From contig CM026386.1 of the NCBI GenBank assembly GCA_014843695.1, forward strand, positions 86,171,111-86,235,110: DNA of 64,000 bases, written 5' to 3'. Made by a program: the position numbers and the translations under genes. This document shows, in pieces, positions 1 through 11,480 of the stretch. The notes below the pieces were generated by a model. The model had not been told where the DNA came from, did no database searches, and saw nothing but the letters and a program-made list of their open reading frames with translations. The stretch comes from Archivesica marissinica (lineage: Eukaryota > Mollusca > Bivalvia > Venerida > Vesicomyidae). Numbering within the stretch: position 1 is the first letter of the stretch; each line of letters starts with the position of its first letter.

Positions 1-2607
1 TAAGACGCCTATTGTCCAGAAGGGGTTTGAGGGCTAATAATAGGCTAATAATAATTGTGCCCTTGGGCAAGGCATTTAAATTCCACGTTGCCTCTTCTCT
101 CTCCCTCGTGGCGATGGATTCCATCAGGAATGAGGTCTCGAGAGTGATTAAATATAAGTTGAAAGAACTTGTTTCGCAATCGAGCTAAAATAAATGTGTA
201 TAAACTAATAGGCTACTAATTAGCCCATAACCCTATAATGACTATTTTTCTATTGAAAAGTTAGCCAATGTTATACAAACAATGCCAATACACATTAAAT
301 AAATTATTATAATATAACTATGTTTGCTCAACAACCATGAATATAAAATGATCCTGATATAGTTAATAAGACTTTGTATGGAAATAATAGGGAATCGATC
401 CCAAGATGTTCGCCTGTAACATGCACGAGCACCAAATTCCATATAGTCTGCATATTAAAAAATCGTCAATTTCCGGTTTGTTAACGGTCTACTACAGTTG
501 AGGAGATATGCAAACAAGGCTGTGTTCTTTTTCTTTTTTTTCTGCACAAAACCGAATGCGACAACATTAAGCAACAAGAAACTATTAGCCGCAAGATACA
601 AACATATCGATATAAAAACAATCGAAGCTGGAGGCACAACAAAACACTTCTCAGCCCCACCATTTTGAGTAATTTTGTCTCTATATATAGACTATACAGA
701 TTGACCTCGCTTATTAAAATTGTTGGTTATTAACCGTATTGTAGCCACATTTTAGAACAACATGTCGATGTTTGGGTAGAGACAAATACTTTGTAAGTAA
801 ACACATTATATTGAATTGGCTACCAGTGAGTTTGATTGTTAATATTGGTACTTATGGTATTCTCTTGTGTCCAATAGGTTGCGGCGAGTTATTTAATATA
901 AATACGGCAACGCCTGAAAGCGAGCGGAATCATGTATTGATAGCATAGCTAAATCTGAATGATTGAATCCACAGCCCGGGCTAATAGAAGTATTTTCTCC
1001 TATAGTGTATACACATGTATGTAAAAAGATATGTCTTTTGAACATTGTGATACTGTTACTGCTGCTGTTACTGTTCCTACTGTGCAACAATGATTATGAT
1101 AGTGTAACATATTTGGATTATAAAAATGAAAGTAGAATTCTGAATGATTTTATGGAATTCATTCTTTTGATTTCCATAAAAACAATAGAATTATAAAGTA
1201 AATAAAAAAAATAGAAAAACAATTTCCACACTTGGATTCGAACCTTGATCATTGCCCTAGAATACAGGCTCATAAGAACGCTTTCAAACGTCAAAAAAGC
1301 GTTCGAGCCATACCGACGGTACAATAATGTGGGATTATGCGAAAAATAATCATTAAATATTCTCCCATAATTCAACTTCTAGGTCAACTTCCATACGAAG
1401 ATTTAAAATTAGATAACATATTGACACTTTCATCTCTATTCACTTTACCGTAAAGCTCGCTTAGACCTCTCTAATAAATGACAACATTTACTTATGGTGA
1501 TAAGAATATGATTTCTTAACTGACAACTTACCCTGGGTGCTCTAATTTAAAGCAATAACACACACAGTGATAAGAGTGTTTGGGAGTCCATTGTTGAACT
1601 GCATGCATAATGATTCCAAACTTCTTTTGTGCTTTGCAGATATGGGATCTATAAAATAATAAAGATGTTTTCCACAATGATATCATTTATTTATCACATA
1701 CAAGTTCTCCAAAATACTAAAAGCATAAGATTGTCTTCTAGCTGGCTGGCTATTAAATTTATTTTAAGTCGTCACCGCATAAATGCATTTGGGCAAGATT
1801 TCTAAGAAGATTAAAATATACATCAACTAAAAGTGATGGTGTTGCCTATCGTAATTATTATAACTAGATGTTTAGTGGGCTATGAGGACTGCTGTAATTA
1901 GTGTGTTTGGTTTTCATAGAATTTGTGCCAGCGACAGTCTGGGGGTAGACCGGGTGAATAAAATATCCGGTGCATGTATACTTCAAAGATGTCTAAGACT
2001 GCATATATTATATATTTATCATATCTACTACGGTTATGTGACGAGAATACATTGTTATATGTGCAATGTTGCATTATACTATAATGCTGTGATCGAAATG
2101 CCCAGGGTTGTCATTAACAAGTTGTGAAGAAGGCCAACAGGACTTTGAGGAGGCCAAACTTGTGAGCACCGAAGGTGCGAACGATCTATTTTTGAAAATA
2201 ATGGTGCAATATCTTGGCATTTTAGCACATTTTTGTTTCAGTAAATTTACCATGTTTTGCTTAGTTCTCAGAAAAAGTTGTAGTTTTGAATGATTTAGAA
2301 TCATAAATTTCACTCAAATGTTTTTAAATCAATTTATGTTGGATAATTCATTTGAGATCCAATATACATGCACAGGGATTCGGTGCATATAAATTTAGTA
2401 TATAGAATAGTATGTCCCGTTGTTCACCATGAATGAATATATATAAAAACAAGCGCGTGATATATCTCTCCGACATGTATATGCAGCAAGGTTTATACGT
2501 GTACATTAATACCAATTCATATTTTCCGAATATCTATACACATGTATAACGACCAGAACGGCTGTAATTCTATCCTGGAAGGCTGACTCGTGTATGTAGA
2601 CGTCATT
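1..2607. other. A/T-rich region without recognisable gene
   Basis: I see no coding region here. The open frames are short, A/T-rich and show no domain motif. The only local structure that stood out is a pol III B-box-like motif with a hairpin at about 1,221-1,305, listed separately. Distal regulatory sequence cannot be excluded. Confidence 0.6.
1221..1305 (-). other. Possible tRNA-derived (SINE-like) relic
   Basis: On the minus strand, 1,234-1,244 reads GGTTCGAATCC, which fits the RNA polymerase III B-box consensus. A T-rich stretch that could act as a pol III terminator follows at about 1,201-1,220. Upstream, 1,277-1,305 holds a 9-bp inverted repeat (GAACGCTTT / AAAGCGTTC). The T-arm outside the loop pairs poorly and I could not fold a full cloverleaf, so this is at best a degraded tRNA-derived element. 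It may be chance. Confidence 0.2.
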
Positions 2608-2744
2608 TCAAATGGCACGTACACATGTTCGCCGTGTCAAATGGCACGTACACATGTACGCCGTGTCAAATGGCACATACACATGTACGCCGTGTCAAAT
2701 GGCACGTACACATGTACGCCGTGTCAAATGGCACGTACACATGC
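2608..2744. repeat. 29-bp minisatellite, about 4.7 copies
   Basis: Units begin at 2,608, 2,637, 2,666, 2,695 and 2,724. They are nearly identical, with single substitutions in the first and third units. Each unit holds a short dyad, CGTACA-CA-TGTACG (six-base arms, two-base centre), altered in the first and third units. Because 29 is not a multiple of three, the open frames across it cycle through all frames and are not genes. Confidence 0.9.
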
Positions 2745-2785
2745 CATCTATTTGCAGACAACACAGTGTAAAATTTTACGACATT

Positions 2786-3537
2786 TATATCTGCTTTGAC
2801 ACACCGAATCCCTGTGAACTATGCCAACGACTGTCGGCACTTCAAAGAATTATTGTCTACAGAATGATGCAGCGATATCTTTTGATCACGGCATATATCA
2901 AACAGTTACATGTAACGCCCATTCTAAAAGAACTTCATTAGCTACCAGTTCAAGAAAGAATAAAGTATATAATACTGACTCACACATATAAAGCATTGAA
3001 TGGAGAAGCACCCATTTATATGAGAAACTTGTTTGAGGTTTATATACCAAGGAGAGACTTACGGTCTAAAAATAAAGCAGCTACTCTTGTGTTACGAAGA
3101 AGTCGGACTGTCACATACGGAGATAGAAGTTTCATGACTGCTGCCCCAAAACTTTGGAATTCTCTTCCATCAAATCTTAGAAGTGCAACAACATTGTGTT
3201 CTTTCAAAAAGGCTTTGATGACACACCTTTTTAAATGTTCATTTGGAACATAAATATCGAACTGTGTCTGTGCTCAATCAGGATTAAGACTGCAAATGAA
3301 CACATTTTATTTAATTATTACCTATATTTTAATTGTTATAATTTTAGATCCGAATATTTTATAGCATATTTAGAATCCATTGTAATTGTGTTTGCTATTT
3401 TTGTCTTGTTTTATCTCATTGTATGTGGACGTTTTTATCAATATTTGTGATATTTAGGCTGTAAAGCGCTTTTGAACATTTTATATTTAGATGAAAAGGG
3501 CGCTATATAAGTTTGGTATATAATAATAATAATAATA
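2786..3537 (+). mobile_element. 5'-truncated LINE, 3' end (CR1/L2-like)
   Basis: The plus strand encodes the segment that follows the reverse transcriptase domain in many animal LINEs. Readable motifs are LHVTPILKELH, then a stop where a Trp codon is usual, LPVQERIKYIIL, YKALNGEAPIYM, and YGDRSFMTAAPKLWNSLPS, all in one frame to a stop at 3,251-3,253. Downstream, a short untranslated tail with a GCGCTATATAAG-like motif ends in a (TAA)n run near 3,522-3,537, which fits a LINE that terminates in a microsatellite. RT and endonuclease are absent, as expected for target-primed insertion that stopped early. The clade (CR1/L2) is inferred from the C-terminal motif and the tail. Confidence 0.8.
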
Positions 3538-4352
3538 AAGCCTACTTTGATAATATCCAATTCACTTTTACACAGTTTTAGTATTATAGATTATAATCGA
3601 TGTTTTTTATCCGATGAAAGTAACACTGCCTTAGCTTATGTCGCTTACAGCACTCCCTTTTCAGGGTATTCGGCTGTAGACAAGGATAGAAGAGTTCCAG
3701 ATCTGAGCGGGCTGAACATGCAGTGATCAACTGACGACTTTGTCTCAGTTGATCGGGTTGGTTCATGCCAACAGTGGAACATCAGAGGCCTTGCAAACCA
3801 GACATTCTGTTGTCTCCGCCACGGTCCCTGATCCTGATCCCTACGACGTAGAGGAGTCAGAATCATACCCCACGGTTAAGCTAGGCTTGGGTCCTTTGGC
3901 TTCTCAGGAAGCTATGGATACACATGGCCCATCGGTCTATGTGACTAGCCAGGGGCCCTTGGGTCAATGCTAAACCACGGTACTATGGATTCCATTACCA
4001 TACACCCCAAGCCTGGGGAGACTACAGGGATCATTTTAGAGGGCGATGTGGGCGAAATTGTCGCCCTAGGGACCCTGACTTCGCCCTATGGGGGGCCCCA
4101 CTTCTCCCTAATAATTTTTTTTTTTTGGTTTTTACAATTTTCAAACAAAAGTTTGTCTAGTAAGATACACTGGCCCATTATAAAGCACTCCTTCTATTCA
4201 AATGTTGTATTTAATGGTTGTACTGTGCATTTTAACCTATTTTGCAGAAGTATATTAAAGAACACCATTTAAGGAAGCGATCACGCGCTTTCTCACTTCT
4301 CCCAAATATTATGACCTAGAATGAACCCTGTACTATTGGTAATGATTCTGAG

Positions 4353-4811
4353 GTGGATGAGGTGGAAGAGAACAGACTTCCACCCACCTATGACGAAGCC
4401 ATTGGTATGCTTAGAGGCCGGCTTGGTTCTACTATCTGCCCTCCTTTGCCTATTCCAAGGGTCAAAGTTGGCGCCTCTGCCTTGGACTTTTTCAAGGCCA
4501 ACAAGCCGTCACCACCTGCGTCAGCGCTCCCTCAGTGTAGGAGAGTGCAGACATGTCTGGAAGATCTTACTTCCAGAATGCAGGGTGAGGGAGTATAGCA
4601 GGGCAAGGCCTTGCCTTTTCTCCCAAAAGCTTTACCTTTCGGTAAATTCCAGTCACTCAGTAAACCGAAGGTTTTTCAACCTCATTCGTATGAGGTCCAA
4701 GAACCTCTACTTGTGATCGAGCCTCCTCCTATCAATCCTTCTTTCCGAGAAGTGGTGAAGCAGGGTAGCGCTCTTCCTACTTCTCAGGTAGTCACCTTTC
4801 CGACTCTTTAG
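4353..4811 (+). pseudogene. DIRS gag-like ORF, one internal stop
   Basis: A single frame runs from 4,353 to a stop at 4,809-4,811, with one internal TAG at 4,596-4,598. It is Pro/Ser-rich with no zinc knuckle. It begins with an acidic stretch (MDEVEENRLPPTYDEAIGML) and ends just upstream of the RT frame. Its position before RT is the main reason to call it gag-like; I do not recognise a domain. A second open stretch at 3,740-3,973, in another frame and also Pro/Ser-rich, may be the earlier part of the same ORF. Confidence 0.5.
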
Positions 4812-4812
4812 G

Positions 4813-6570
4813 GATGGGAACGATTGGCACGAGCTGGTATTCAGAAGTCTCGCATTCAGAACTGTTTCTGTTCGCAAGAAGAAGGGAGGTTGGAGACCCA
4901 TTATCGACCTTTACCAATTGAACAGGTCGATATTGTCCCCTCACTTCAAGGTGGAGACTTTAGAAAAAGTCAGACTATCTTTGAACCAGGGAGACTGGGT
5001 CACGTCTTTGAACCTGAAGGATGCATACTTCCATAGAGCTATCCACCCCAGGTCCAGACGCTACCTTCGATTTGCTTTCAAGGGGTGGTGTACCAGTTTC
5101 GGGCGCTTCCATTCGGCCTTTGTACGGCTCCCTATGTGTTCACTTGAGTAGTGAAGGCCATGCTCCGCTTTATTCATCAGCAGGGCATTTGGCTGCACGC
5201 TTACCTGGATGATTGGCTTCAGCCTGCCAACTCCAAGGAATTGGCTACAACCCACATGCAAATAGTCATGTCACATACTCTTCGCATGGGGTTCACTCCC
5301 AATTGGGGAAAAGTCAGAGCTGGAACCGACACAGGTATTTGTGTTCCTGTGAGCTCGGTTCAACCTCTCTCAGGGGTTGATAGGGCCGTTCTTGGACCGT
5401 ATTGCACAGATCTGAGGTTCGATAATGTCAATGTTGCTTCAGCACGGACAGTACACAGCCTTCTAGGTCAGATGGAGTCTATGGCACGACTTATGCCACA
5501 GGAACGTGCGCGGAAACGCCTCCTGCAATGGGAGACCAAGTCCCGGTGGTCACAGGAGTCAGATTCGTGGGACCGAACAATTACATTAGGTCAATGGTTC
5601 CGGTCTGCGGTCTCTCAGTGGCTGGATCAGGAGTTTCTGTACTCCATGGTTCCCCTCCATCCACCAGTTCCGGACATCCATCTTTTTACGGATGCCTGCC
5701 TCATCGGTTGGGGAGCCCACCTGGAAGACGAGGTGGCGTCCGGCAAGTGGTCGGTGTATTGGCGCCATTGCCATATCAACACACTTAAACTACGAGCAGT
5801 GTTTCTGACGCTGAAACAGTTCGACAGTGTTGTAGACGGCCGCTGTGTGCTTGTAGCAACGGACAAGACCACGGTGGCGTCATATGTGAACAAGGAGGGG
5901 GGATCACGGTCCAGGAAACTTTTTCTTCTGTCGATCAAGATCTTGACCTGGTGTGCCAATCACTCTATCACGCTGAGAGCTTGTTTCTCCCTCCCTGGAA
6001 ACTGAACATTCTAGCAGACAGTCGCTCGCGCCAGGGCGGAATAGTGCATACGGAATGGACTCTGCATGCAGGCGTTCTCAAACACGTTTTCAGTTGCTTG
6101 GGAACACCGTAAGTCGACCTGTTCGCCGCCAGGTTGAACCACCAGCTTCCGACGTACGTCTCCCCAGTTCCCGACTCCTTGGCTCTGGGGGTAGACTCTT
6201 TGAGCATGACTTGGGATGGCATGCACGTTTATGCATTTCCCCCTTTTCCTCTGCTGTCTCGGGTGATACTCAATCCGTGGTTCAGTCTTCTGTTGTCACT
6301 TCTGGAGGAAATTCCCATCTGTCTTCCACACAGGAGCGACCTACTGTGTCAACCTCGGTCTCGGCTGTACCATGCCAATCCGGCCATGATCCATCTGAAC
6401 GCATGCTTACTATGCAACGATGCATGCAAGAGAAGGGTTTTTCTGAACAGGTTGCCAAGCGAGTCTGTTCATCTAAACGCACCTCCACCAACTCAGTTTA
6501 TGGGTATAGGTGGAAAGTGTGGCTGGATTGGTGTGTCGGAAGGCAAGTGTATCCCTTCCTTCAGTAAACT
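4813..6570 (+). pseudogene. DIRS reverse transcriptase/RNase H, broken
   Basis: The RT begins around KKKGGWRPIIDLYQLNR and FKVETLEKVR (frame of 4,861) and shifts by one base near 5,085 into the frame that carries LPFGL, then a TGA just before VVKAMLRFIHQQG, and AYLDDWL (the YxDD box). Motif A reads SLNLKDAYFH, with Asn where the family has its first catalytic Asp. RNase H follows: IHLFTDACLIGWGAHL, then LKLRAVFLTLKQF, with Lys where the catalytic Glu is expected, then VLVATDKTTVASYVNK. After about 6,005 the frame shifts again into a region (PTYVSPVPDSLALGVDSL, YAFPPFPLL) typical of the DIRS segment after RNase H. With two catalytic positions changed plus frameshifts, this copy should be inactive. 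Confidence 0.85.
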
Positions 6571-7469
6571 TACTTGCTGAATTTCTCATATATTTATTTG
6601 AGGTGAGGAAGCTTACGCTAGTAGCAATTAAAGGCTATAGATCGTCTATTGCTACTACGCTTAGGCATTTCTCGGACATTAACTACAGTAACCAGCCTGT
6701 AATATCTAATGTTATCAGGAGTTTGGAACTGGAGAAACCTAAGGTTTCTTCTCCAGTTCCGAAATGGAATATTCCATTGGGTATCCTGTCCAAACCTCCC
6801 TTTGAAAATTTAACTTCTTGATCGCTAAAGTTACTGACTTTTAAGAAAGTATTTCTTATTTTCTTAGCGTCTGGTCGCAGGCGGAGTGAGATTCACGCTT
6901 TATCAGCCGACGAAGCATGTGTTAATTTCACACACTACGAGTTGGCTGTTGAGCTGCATATCTATCCGGGTTTTCTTGCAAAGAATCAACTTCCGTCTGT
7001 GGCACACACCGGTATTACTATACCAGCCCTTCCCCGTGATACTGACGACAGTGCCATTCAGCTATGTCCTGTCAGAGCCCTCAAAGCCTATATTAAGAGG
7101 GTGTCTCACATACGGAAGGGTCACCATAGACTATTCATCTCCTTTCGTCATAACTGGACAAAGGAGGTGTCGGCGTCTACAATTTTCCGTTGGATTGTAG
7201 AGACGATTAAGTTAGCCTACAGTCTATCCGGGGAGCAGGAATCATGTCCTGACCATGTCCATGAAGTTAGGGCTCTGTCTACGTCATGGGCATGGCTCAA
7301 TAATGTCCCCTTAGAGAAGGTTTTAAGGGCAAGTTATTGGAGTTCAGAGAGCTCGTTTATACGGTTTTATTTACGGAACACACTGCCACATGCACGTGGT
7401 TTGTTTGCCTTGGGTCCCTTAGTGGCTGCCCAGTCTGTTATCACCTCTCGTTCAGTTTCGTCCGATTAG
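6510..7469 (+). pseudogene. DIRS tyrosine recombinase, one internal stop
   Basis: This is the enzyme DIRS elements use to insert a circular DNA intermediate. One frame runs through the whole region, interrupted only by TGA at 6,819-6,821. An N-terminal core-binding-like part (TLVAIKGYRSSIATTLRHF) precedes the catalytic domain. The family residues are all readable: the first Arg in SGRRRSEIHAL, the H-x-x-R pair in HEVRALSTSWAW, and a candidate nucleophile Tyr in SFIRFYLRN. Apart from the stop, this is the best preserved part of the element. It ends at TAG near 7,467-7,469, followed by about 350 bases before the inverted repeats. Confidence 0.85.
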
Positions 7470-7818
7470 GTGCGTGCTCTCTATTTAACCGTTAATTTCG
7501 TTATGTAGCCTAACATTATGTGCTTCAGCTTATTGTATGTATTCACGTTCGCCGTTCGGTCGTACGTTTTGCTTACAAACTTATTGGCTGTGCCAAGGGA
7601 CTTACGTCCTAGGTAATGTTCTGGCTTCTTGAAACGTCTGGTTAACTGGAAGTACGTTAATTGATCAGTCGTCCGGGGCCTTCACGCTATAGGCCCTGTT
7701 GATGACTGTTAGCTGACGTTTAGCGGGTGAGTTATTGTTCCTATATCACGCTGCAGCTATGTAGGTTCGTTTCTTGTCCGTATTTCGTCCCACCTCCTTT
7801 CAGTTATAGTCAGCACTT

Positions 7819-8207
7819 GTTATGGCGATATATGGTTGATATGTAACAGATCTTTAAAAATTGTGTTAACACGTAATATTTATATCTGAAATACACAAAC
7901 CAGATATCGCCATAAACTTTTTTATCCCTACCCACCTCCACACAAGGCAGCTACGTTACCATGTTTTAGACATGACCCTCGAAAAGAGGAAGTGATCTTG
8001 GTCCGGCAAGCGCTTGCTTGTAGTTGCGGTTGTTTAATAATGGCGGCCTTGGGAACGGGGAAAACGAATTGTTATCGATCATGAGGCTTTTATAGCAAAG
8101 TTACGGTATCTCTGTTGGGCAAGCGAGTTGCTAGCACTGGTTATGGCGATATCTGGTTTGTATATTTACAGATATAAAAAATTACGCGTTAACACAATTT
8201 TTAAAGG
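7819..8207. repeat. DIRS terminal/internal inverted repeats
   Basis: Three related copies of a TATGGCGATATCTGG-type sequence occur: plus orientation at about 7,819-7,852, minus at about 7,851-7,917, and plus at about 8,138-8,207. The second and third form an inverted repeat of about 68 bp with few mismatches, around a loop of about 220 bp. The first and second form a shorter, nearly head-to-head inverted repeat. This fits the inverted terminal and internal complementary repeats of DIRS elements, which serve in making the circular intermediate. Assigning each copy a role is inference. Confidence 0.7.
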
Positions 8208-8208
8208 T

Positions 8209-9105
8209 TAGTGTTGTAGATACAGTATACAGACGATGAATTTTTAGTGAACATTAAGCATGGTATTAAAGTTAGTGTTCCTTATTTATATTGTTTAAAG
8301 ATTTGATGTTTTTCTCATGTATCTGATATATTGTAATTGTATTTTGTGCACTGTTCTGTCCTATATTGTATGTACGAATGTATGAGGACAAACAACTATG
8401 TTTTGCCTAATACACTTTGAAACTTGAAGGTTTGTTGGTAAAACATTTTGGAATAAAGTCAAACAAGATTATTCATTGTACATGTATCACAAAACACCAA
8501 TCTAATATCATAATTGGTTATTCAATAATAGGCACAATTACCTTGTTTATTAACAGTGTTTCGTCTATTAATTGATATTGTAGTTTATTGTTTGGGAGTG
8601 CGGAACTGATAAATCTACTAATTGAATAAACCACTACCTGTTATATACACAATAAGTAATATGGTCCGGTTTGAAGAATGAAGATGTCCGATCTGAATGG
8701 TCTGGTTAGAACGCGGTCCGGTTTAACTGCATACAGTTTGGCAACTGTAGAATTGAAGAGTCTTTTAAATTTGTGATTTACTTTTAATTATTGTCGTTGC
8801 TACTTGTTTCCCATATGGAGTGACGACCTTGAGATTAGTTGTTTTAGATTTTGGAGGATGGTGTAATGATACAGACGGAGATTCATTCATAAAAGTGAAA
8901 ACACACTTGCGTTTATTTAACTGATGATGCTAGTAAAGCGTATTGGAGGAGGGGGTGCAATCGATGTTAACCTACCCTAAAGTTGTTCAGCATTGCTCTA
9001 TGCGCAACGATACACACTTAAAATGTATACATTGCATTTATATATATACAAGTCAATTTACATAAAAAGATGCGAAACTATTTATGAAACTATTGAGGGG
9101 AGAGT
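8209..9105. other. No recognisable gene
   Basis: A/T-rich spacer between the DIRS inverted repeats and the Polinton-type relic. I see no open frame with domain motifs, RNA gene or repeat I can support. Confidence 0.6.
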
Positions 9106-9162
9106 CGCAATTATTTTTGCACTATTATAAATAAAAGGATTACCTTTTAGGGATACAATTAC

Positions 9163-9340
9163 CATATGCATACCTGAGGTAAATGCATTACTAAAGGGGT
9201 ACAACACCTGTGCTTGGATCAAAACCGGTAAACAAGAATCGTACGAGCTGCTGTGGGTATTATTGTAAGATTGACCTCGCAACGATCAGAAAGGGTAGCC
9301 GAATTCCAGTGTGCTGCAGGTCCTGTGGTAAACTGGGTTC
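9163..9340 (+). pseudogene. Cys-rich small ORF, copy A (frameshifted)
   Basis: This is the counterpart of the small ORF at 57,655-57,861. YNTCAWIKTGKQES is readable in one frame, and after a shift CKIDLATIRKGSRIPVCC in another, then RSCGKLGSE and a stop. The paired cysteines suggest metal binding in the ancestral protein, but several positions conserved in copy B are lost. I do not recognise the family. Confidence 0.45.
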
Positions 9341-9519
9341 AGAGTGAAATACAGCTCTCTCCAGACTACGGTCGGGATAAAGTCCGGCAAAACATATAGG
9401 TTTATGGGAAAACTGCTAAATAACAGTTTAGTATGGTATTGACTCAACTGCTCGTAGTCCAAACACCCATTTAGAGAAAAGACGTGTAAGGTGTATTCTC
9501 ATCTGATAACATTTGTACT

Positions 9520-11470
9520 ATGGATGCATATATCGAACAACTGTTAGCAGAAAGCATTCGACTATCAACCTATCCTCACTCCACAAAAGGCGAGAGAGTG
9601 AAAAAGGAAGGCCATGGTTGAGGTGTTTGACCCAATCTCTCCACCCAAAACGCTTCAGACGATCCAGGACTACCAGAAAGAGACCATAGACCTGTTCATT
9701 CCTACGGAACAACAAATTTCCATGCAAATACAACCAACCTGGTGTTCAAGCAGAACCCGTGGGTAATTGGAATCTACCTAAGAGGCTGACAGATGGATGT
9801 CCCCTCGGAGCACCATCGTAGTGCAGATGCTTGCATGGAGGGAGTGCAATCACTAATTCACCAGAAGCTCATAGAAGAGATAATATAATTCAAATGAGTA
9901 AAGTTTCAGCTTGCTTTGAAGGTCCAACTTCACAAAGATAACTCTGAGGGTAGTGGGGTGTACACAGACCATGTGCTCCGCCACACGCATGAGGCGGTTT
10001 TGCAGTGAGATCAAAGATGCATTAAACAGGGCTTTCCATACCAAACGGGAGACACTTGAAACGTGGACTAAAGAAGGTTCAGGCTGGATGGTTGAACGTT
10101 TGTCATTTGTTTGGTTATACATATCAACCGCTACCTGTATCAATCGGAAGCAACATGTGAATGTGAAAAACAAAGATGACAACTGCTGAAGATGGACACT
10201 CCGTTCTGCTGTTCCCAGACCCGCCAAGTATCCCACCCAGGATGGACTCAACTTTAAAGGAATCGACGCCTCAACAACTATATCCCAAATCTAGAAAGTC
10301 AAAAAACAAAATGAGCTAGCCATCAACATTTTTATTGGGGTAAGTGAGGCATTACCACGCAGCCTGATTACATGTTTAAGAATCTAGTTTATGACAAGAG
10401 CAAACACCGAGAGCGTAAGCACTTCAGCGGGCGCTGTCTCCACGGTTACTCCTGGGTAGACCTACTTGAGGCTCACACATCAGATTGCCGCGGGATCCGG
10501 TCGACATCGATGAAAGTGGAGATGCCGGAAAAGGGTAAAAACAAGCTTATCTTCCAGAACCACCACAAACAGCTCACAGTTCCATTTATGATCTTCGCCG
10601 ATTTTGAGGCCCTCACAATGAATTCGAAGGCCGCGAGCTAGATCCAGCGAAGAGAAACACAGCACCATGATGCCTATAGCTACTGCTATATGGCATGCGC
10701 TGTGATGGACAGACATATCCACCAATAGAGTATGGAAGACTCAACACAGCAAATCATTTCCCGTGAGAAGTCCAAGAAGAGGAGCGTAAAATCAAGGTGG
10801 TGCTGGCTAACCCCAAAGTCATACAGATGACACAAGACGACTGAGAAATTACAGCACTGCTATAACCTGCCATGTGTATGAAAAGCCTCTCGAGGGTGAT
10901 AGTGTCAAGGATCATTGTAACATTACAGGACGAGTCCGAGGTGATGCCCACAACGTCTACAACCTAAAGCTGAGGCTAAATTCTAAAACCACAACAATTG
11001 TGGTCTTTCATAATCTACGCGGCTACGATTCACATCTTGAAGGTTGAGGTTAGTGTGACTTGTATACCAAACAACACCAAACCATATGTCTCATTCCTGC
11101 TCTCTCTGAGAGAGAGAGAGCGAGAGAGTGGGAGAGGAGTGGGAGATAGAGCGGGGAGAGAGTGGGAGGAGAGGACTGCTGATGCGAAATGGGGTCTACC
11201 CCTATGAGTACATGGACTCTCTAGATAATTTCGCAGTCTCAGCTTCCACCGAAGCGAGGGTGACTATATACATGCACAGTTAGTCTGGAGGGTGTTTGAT
11301 TGTCACAATCTGGGAGACTACAATCGCACAGACGTTCTCCTACTGCCAGTTGTGTTCTAGGGTTCCGGAAAACCTGGAAAGAGAGTAAGGTCTGTATCCG
11401 GCACACTCTTATACCAGACCAGATCTCTCAAGAAAACAAAAATATATCTGGAACTACTAACATACTACGA
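9520..11470 (+). pseudogene. Family-B DNA polymerase, copy A, truncated
   Basis: A candidate start at 9,520 (MDAYIEQLLAESIR) matches the start of copy B. Recognisable pieces then run through all frames: VNVKNKDDNC before a stop near 10,186, HRERKHFSGRCLHGYSW, the exonuclease I motif PFMIFADFEALT at about 10,580-10,620, CHVYEKPLEGDSVKDHC and ITGRVRG, and the exonuclease II motif FHNLRGYDSHL near 11,010-11,040. A (GA)-rich tract at 11,099-11,165 interrupts the next section. After it YPYEYMDS and YNRTDVLLL (exonuclease III, Y-x3-D) are still visible. The palm domain is missing. Many stops and frameshifts mark it as dead. The annotation as a viral or Polinton-type polymerase rests on the exonuclease motif order and on copy B. 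Confidence 0.75.
11099..11165. repeat. GA-rich simple repeat
   Basis: A run of GA and GGAGA units inside the copy A polymerase relic, probably expanded after insertion because copy B lacks it. Confidence 0.8.
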
Positions 11471-11480
11471 CCACCATGAC

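Larger units (their letters stand above)
3700..8208 (+). mobile_element. Degraded DIRS-type retrotransposon
   Basis: In order on the plus strand: a gag-like region, a reverse transcriptase/RNase H region, a tyrosine recombinase, and inverted repeats. This is the DIRS layout, in which a tyrosine recombinase replaces the DDE integrase of LTR elements and the ends carry inverted repeats with an internal complementary region. The right end is supported by the inverted repeats at 7,819-8,207. I could not find the left terminal repeat, so the left boundary is a guess: gag-like sequence may begin near 3,740, and 4,110-4,300 contains a T-rich stretch that could be an insertion. Frameshifts and stops show this copy cannot act on its own. 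Confidence 0.8.
9106..11480 (+). mobile_element. Polinton-type relic, copy A
   Basis: This stretch aligns by eye along most of its length with 57,584-60,110 (copy B): the same Cys-rich small ORF, N-terminal region, exonuclease motifs and spacing, with many substitutions and small indels. The homology begins near 9,106 (TCGCAATTA) and fades near 11,480, where copy B continues into its palm domain. The class (self-synthesising Polinton/Maverick or the related adintovirus-like elements) is inferred from the family-B, protein-primed-type DNA polymerase. No terminal inverted repeat or integrase was found. Confidence 0.7.

Noticed and set aside
2590..2941. ORFs starting in the 29-bp minisatellite
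   Set aside because: The repeat is not codon-periodic and the peptide repeats shift frame. Only the downstream LINE segment is meaningful.
5528..6567. Alternative-frame ORFs within the DIRS pol region (for example 5,528-5,788 and 6,055-6,567)
   Set aside because: They overlap the RT/RNase H frame and carry no domain. The frame with YLDDWL and the RNase H motifs is the real one.
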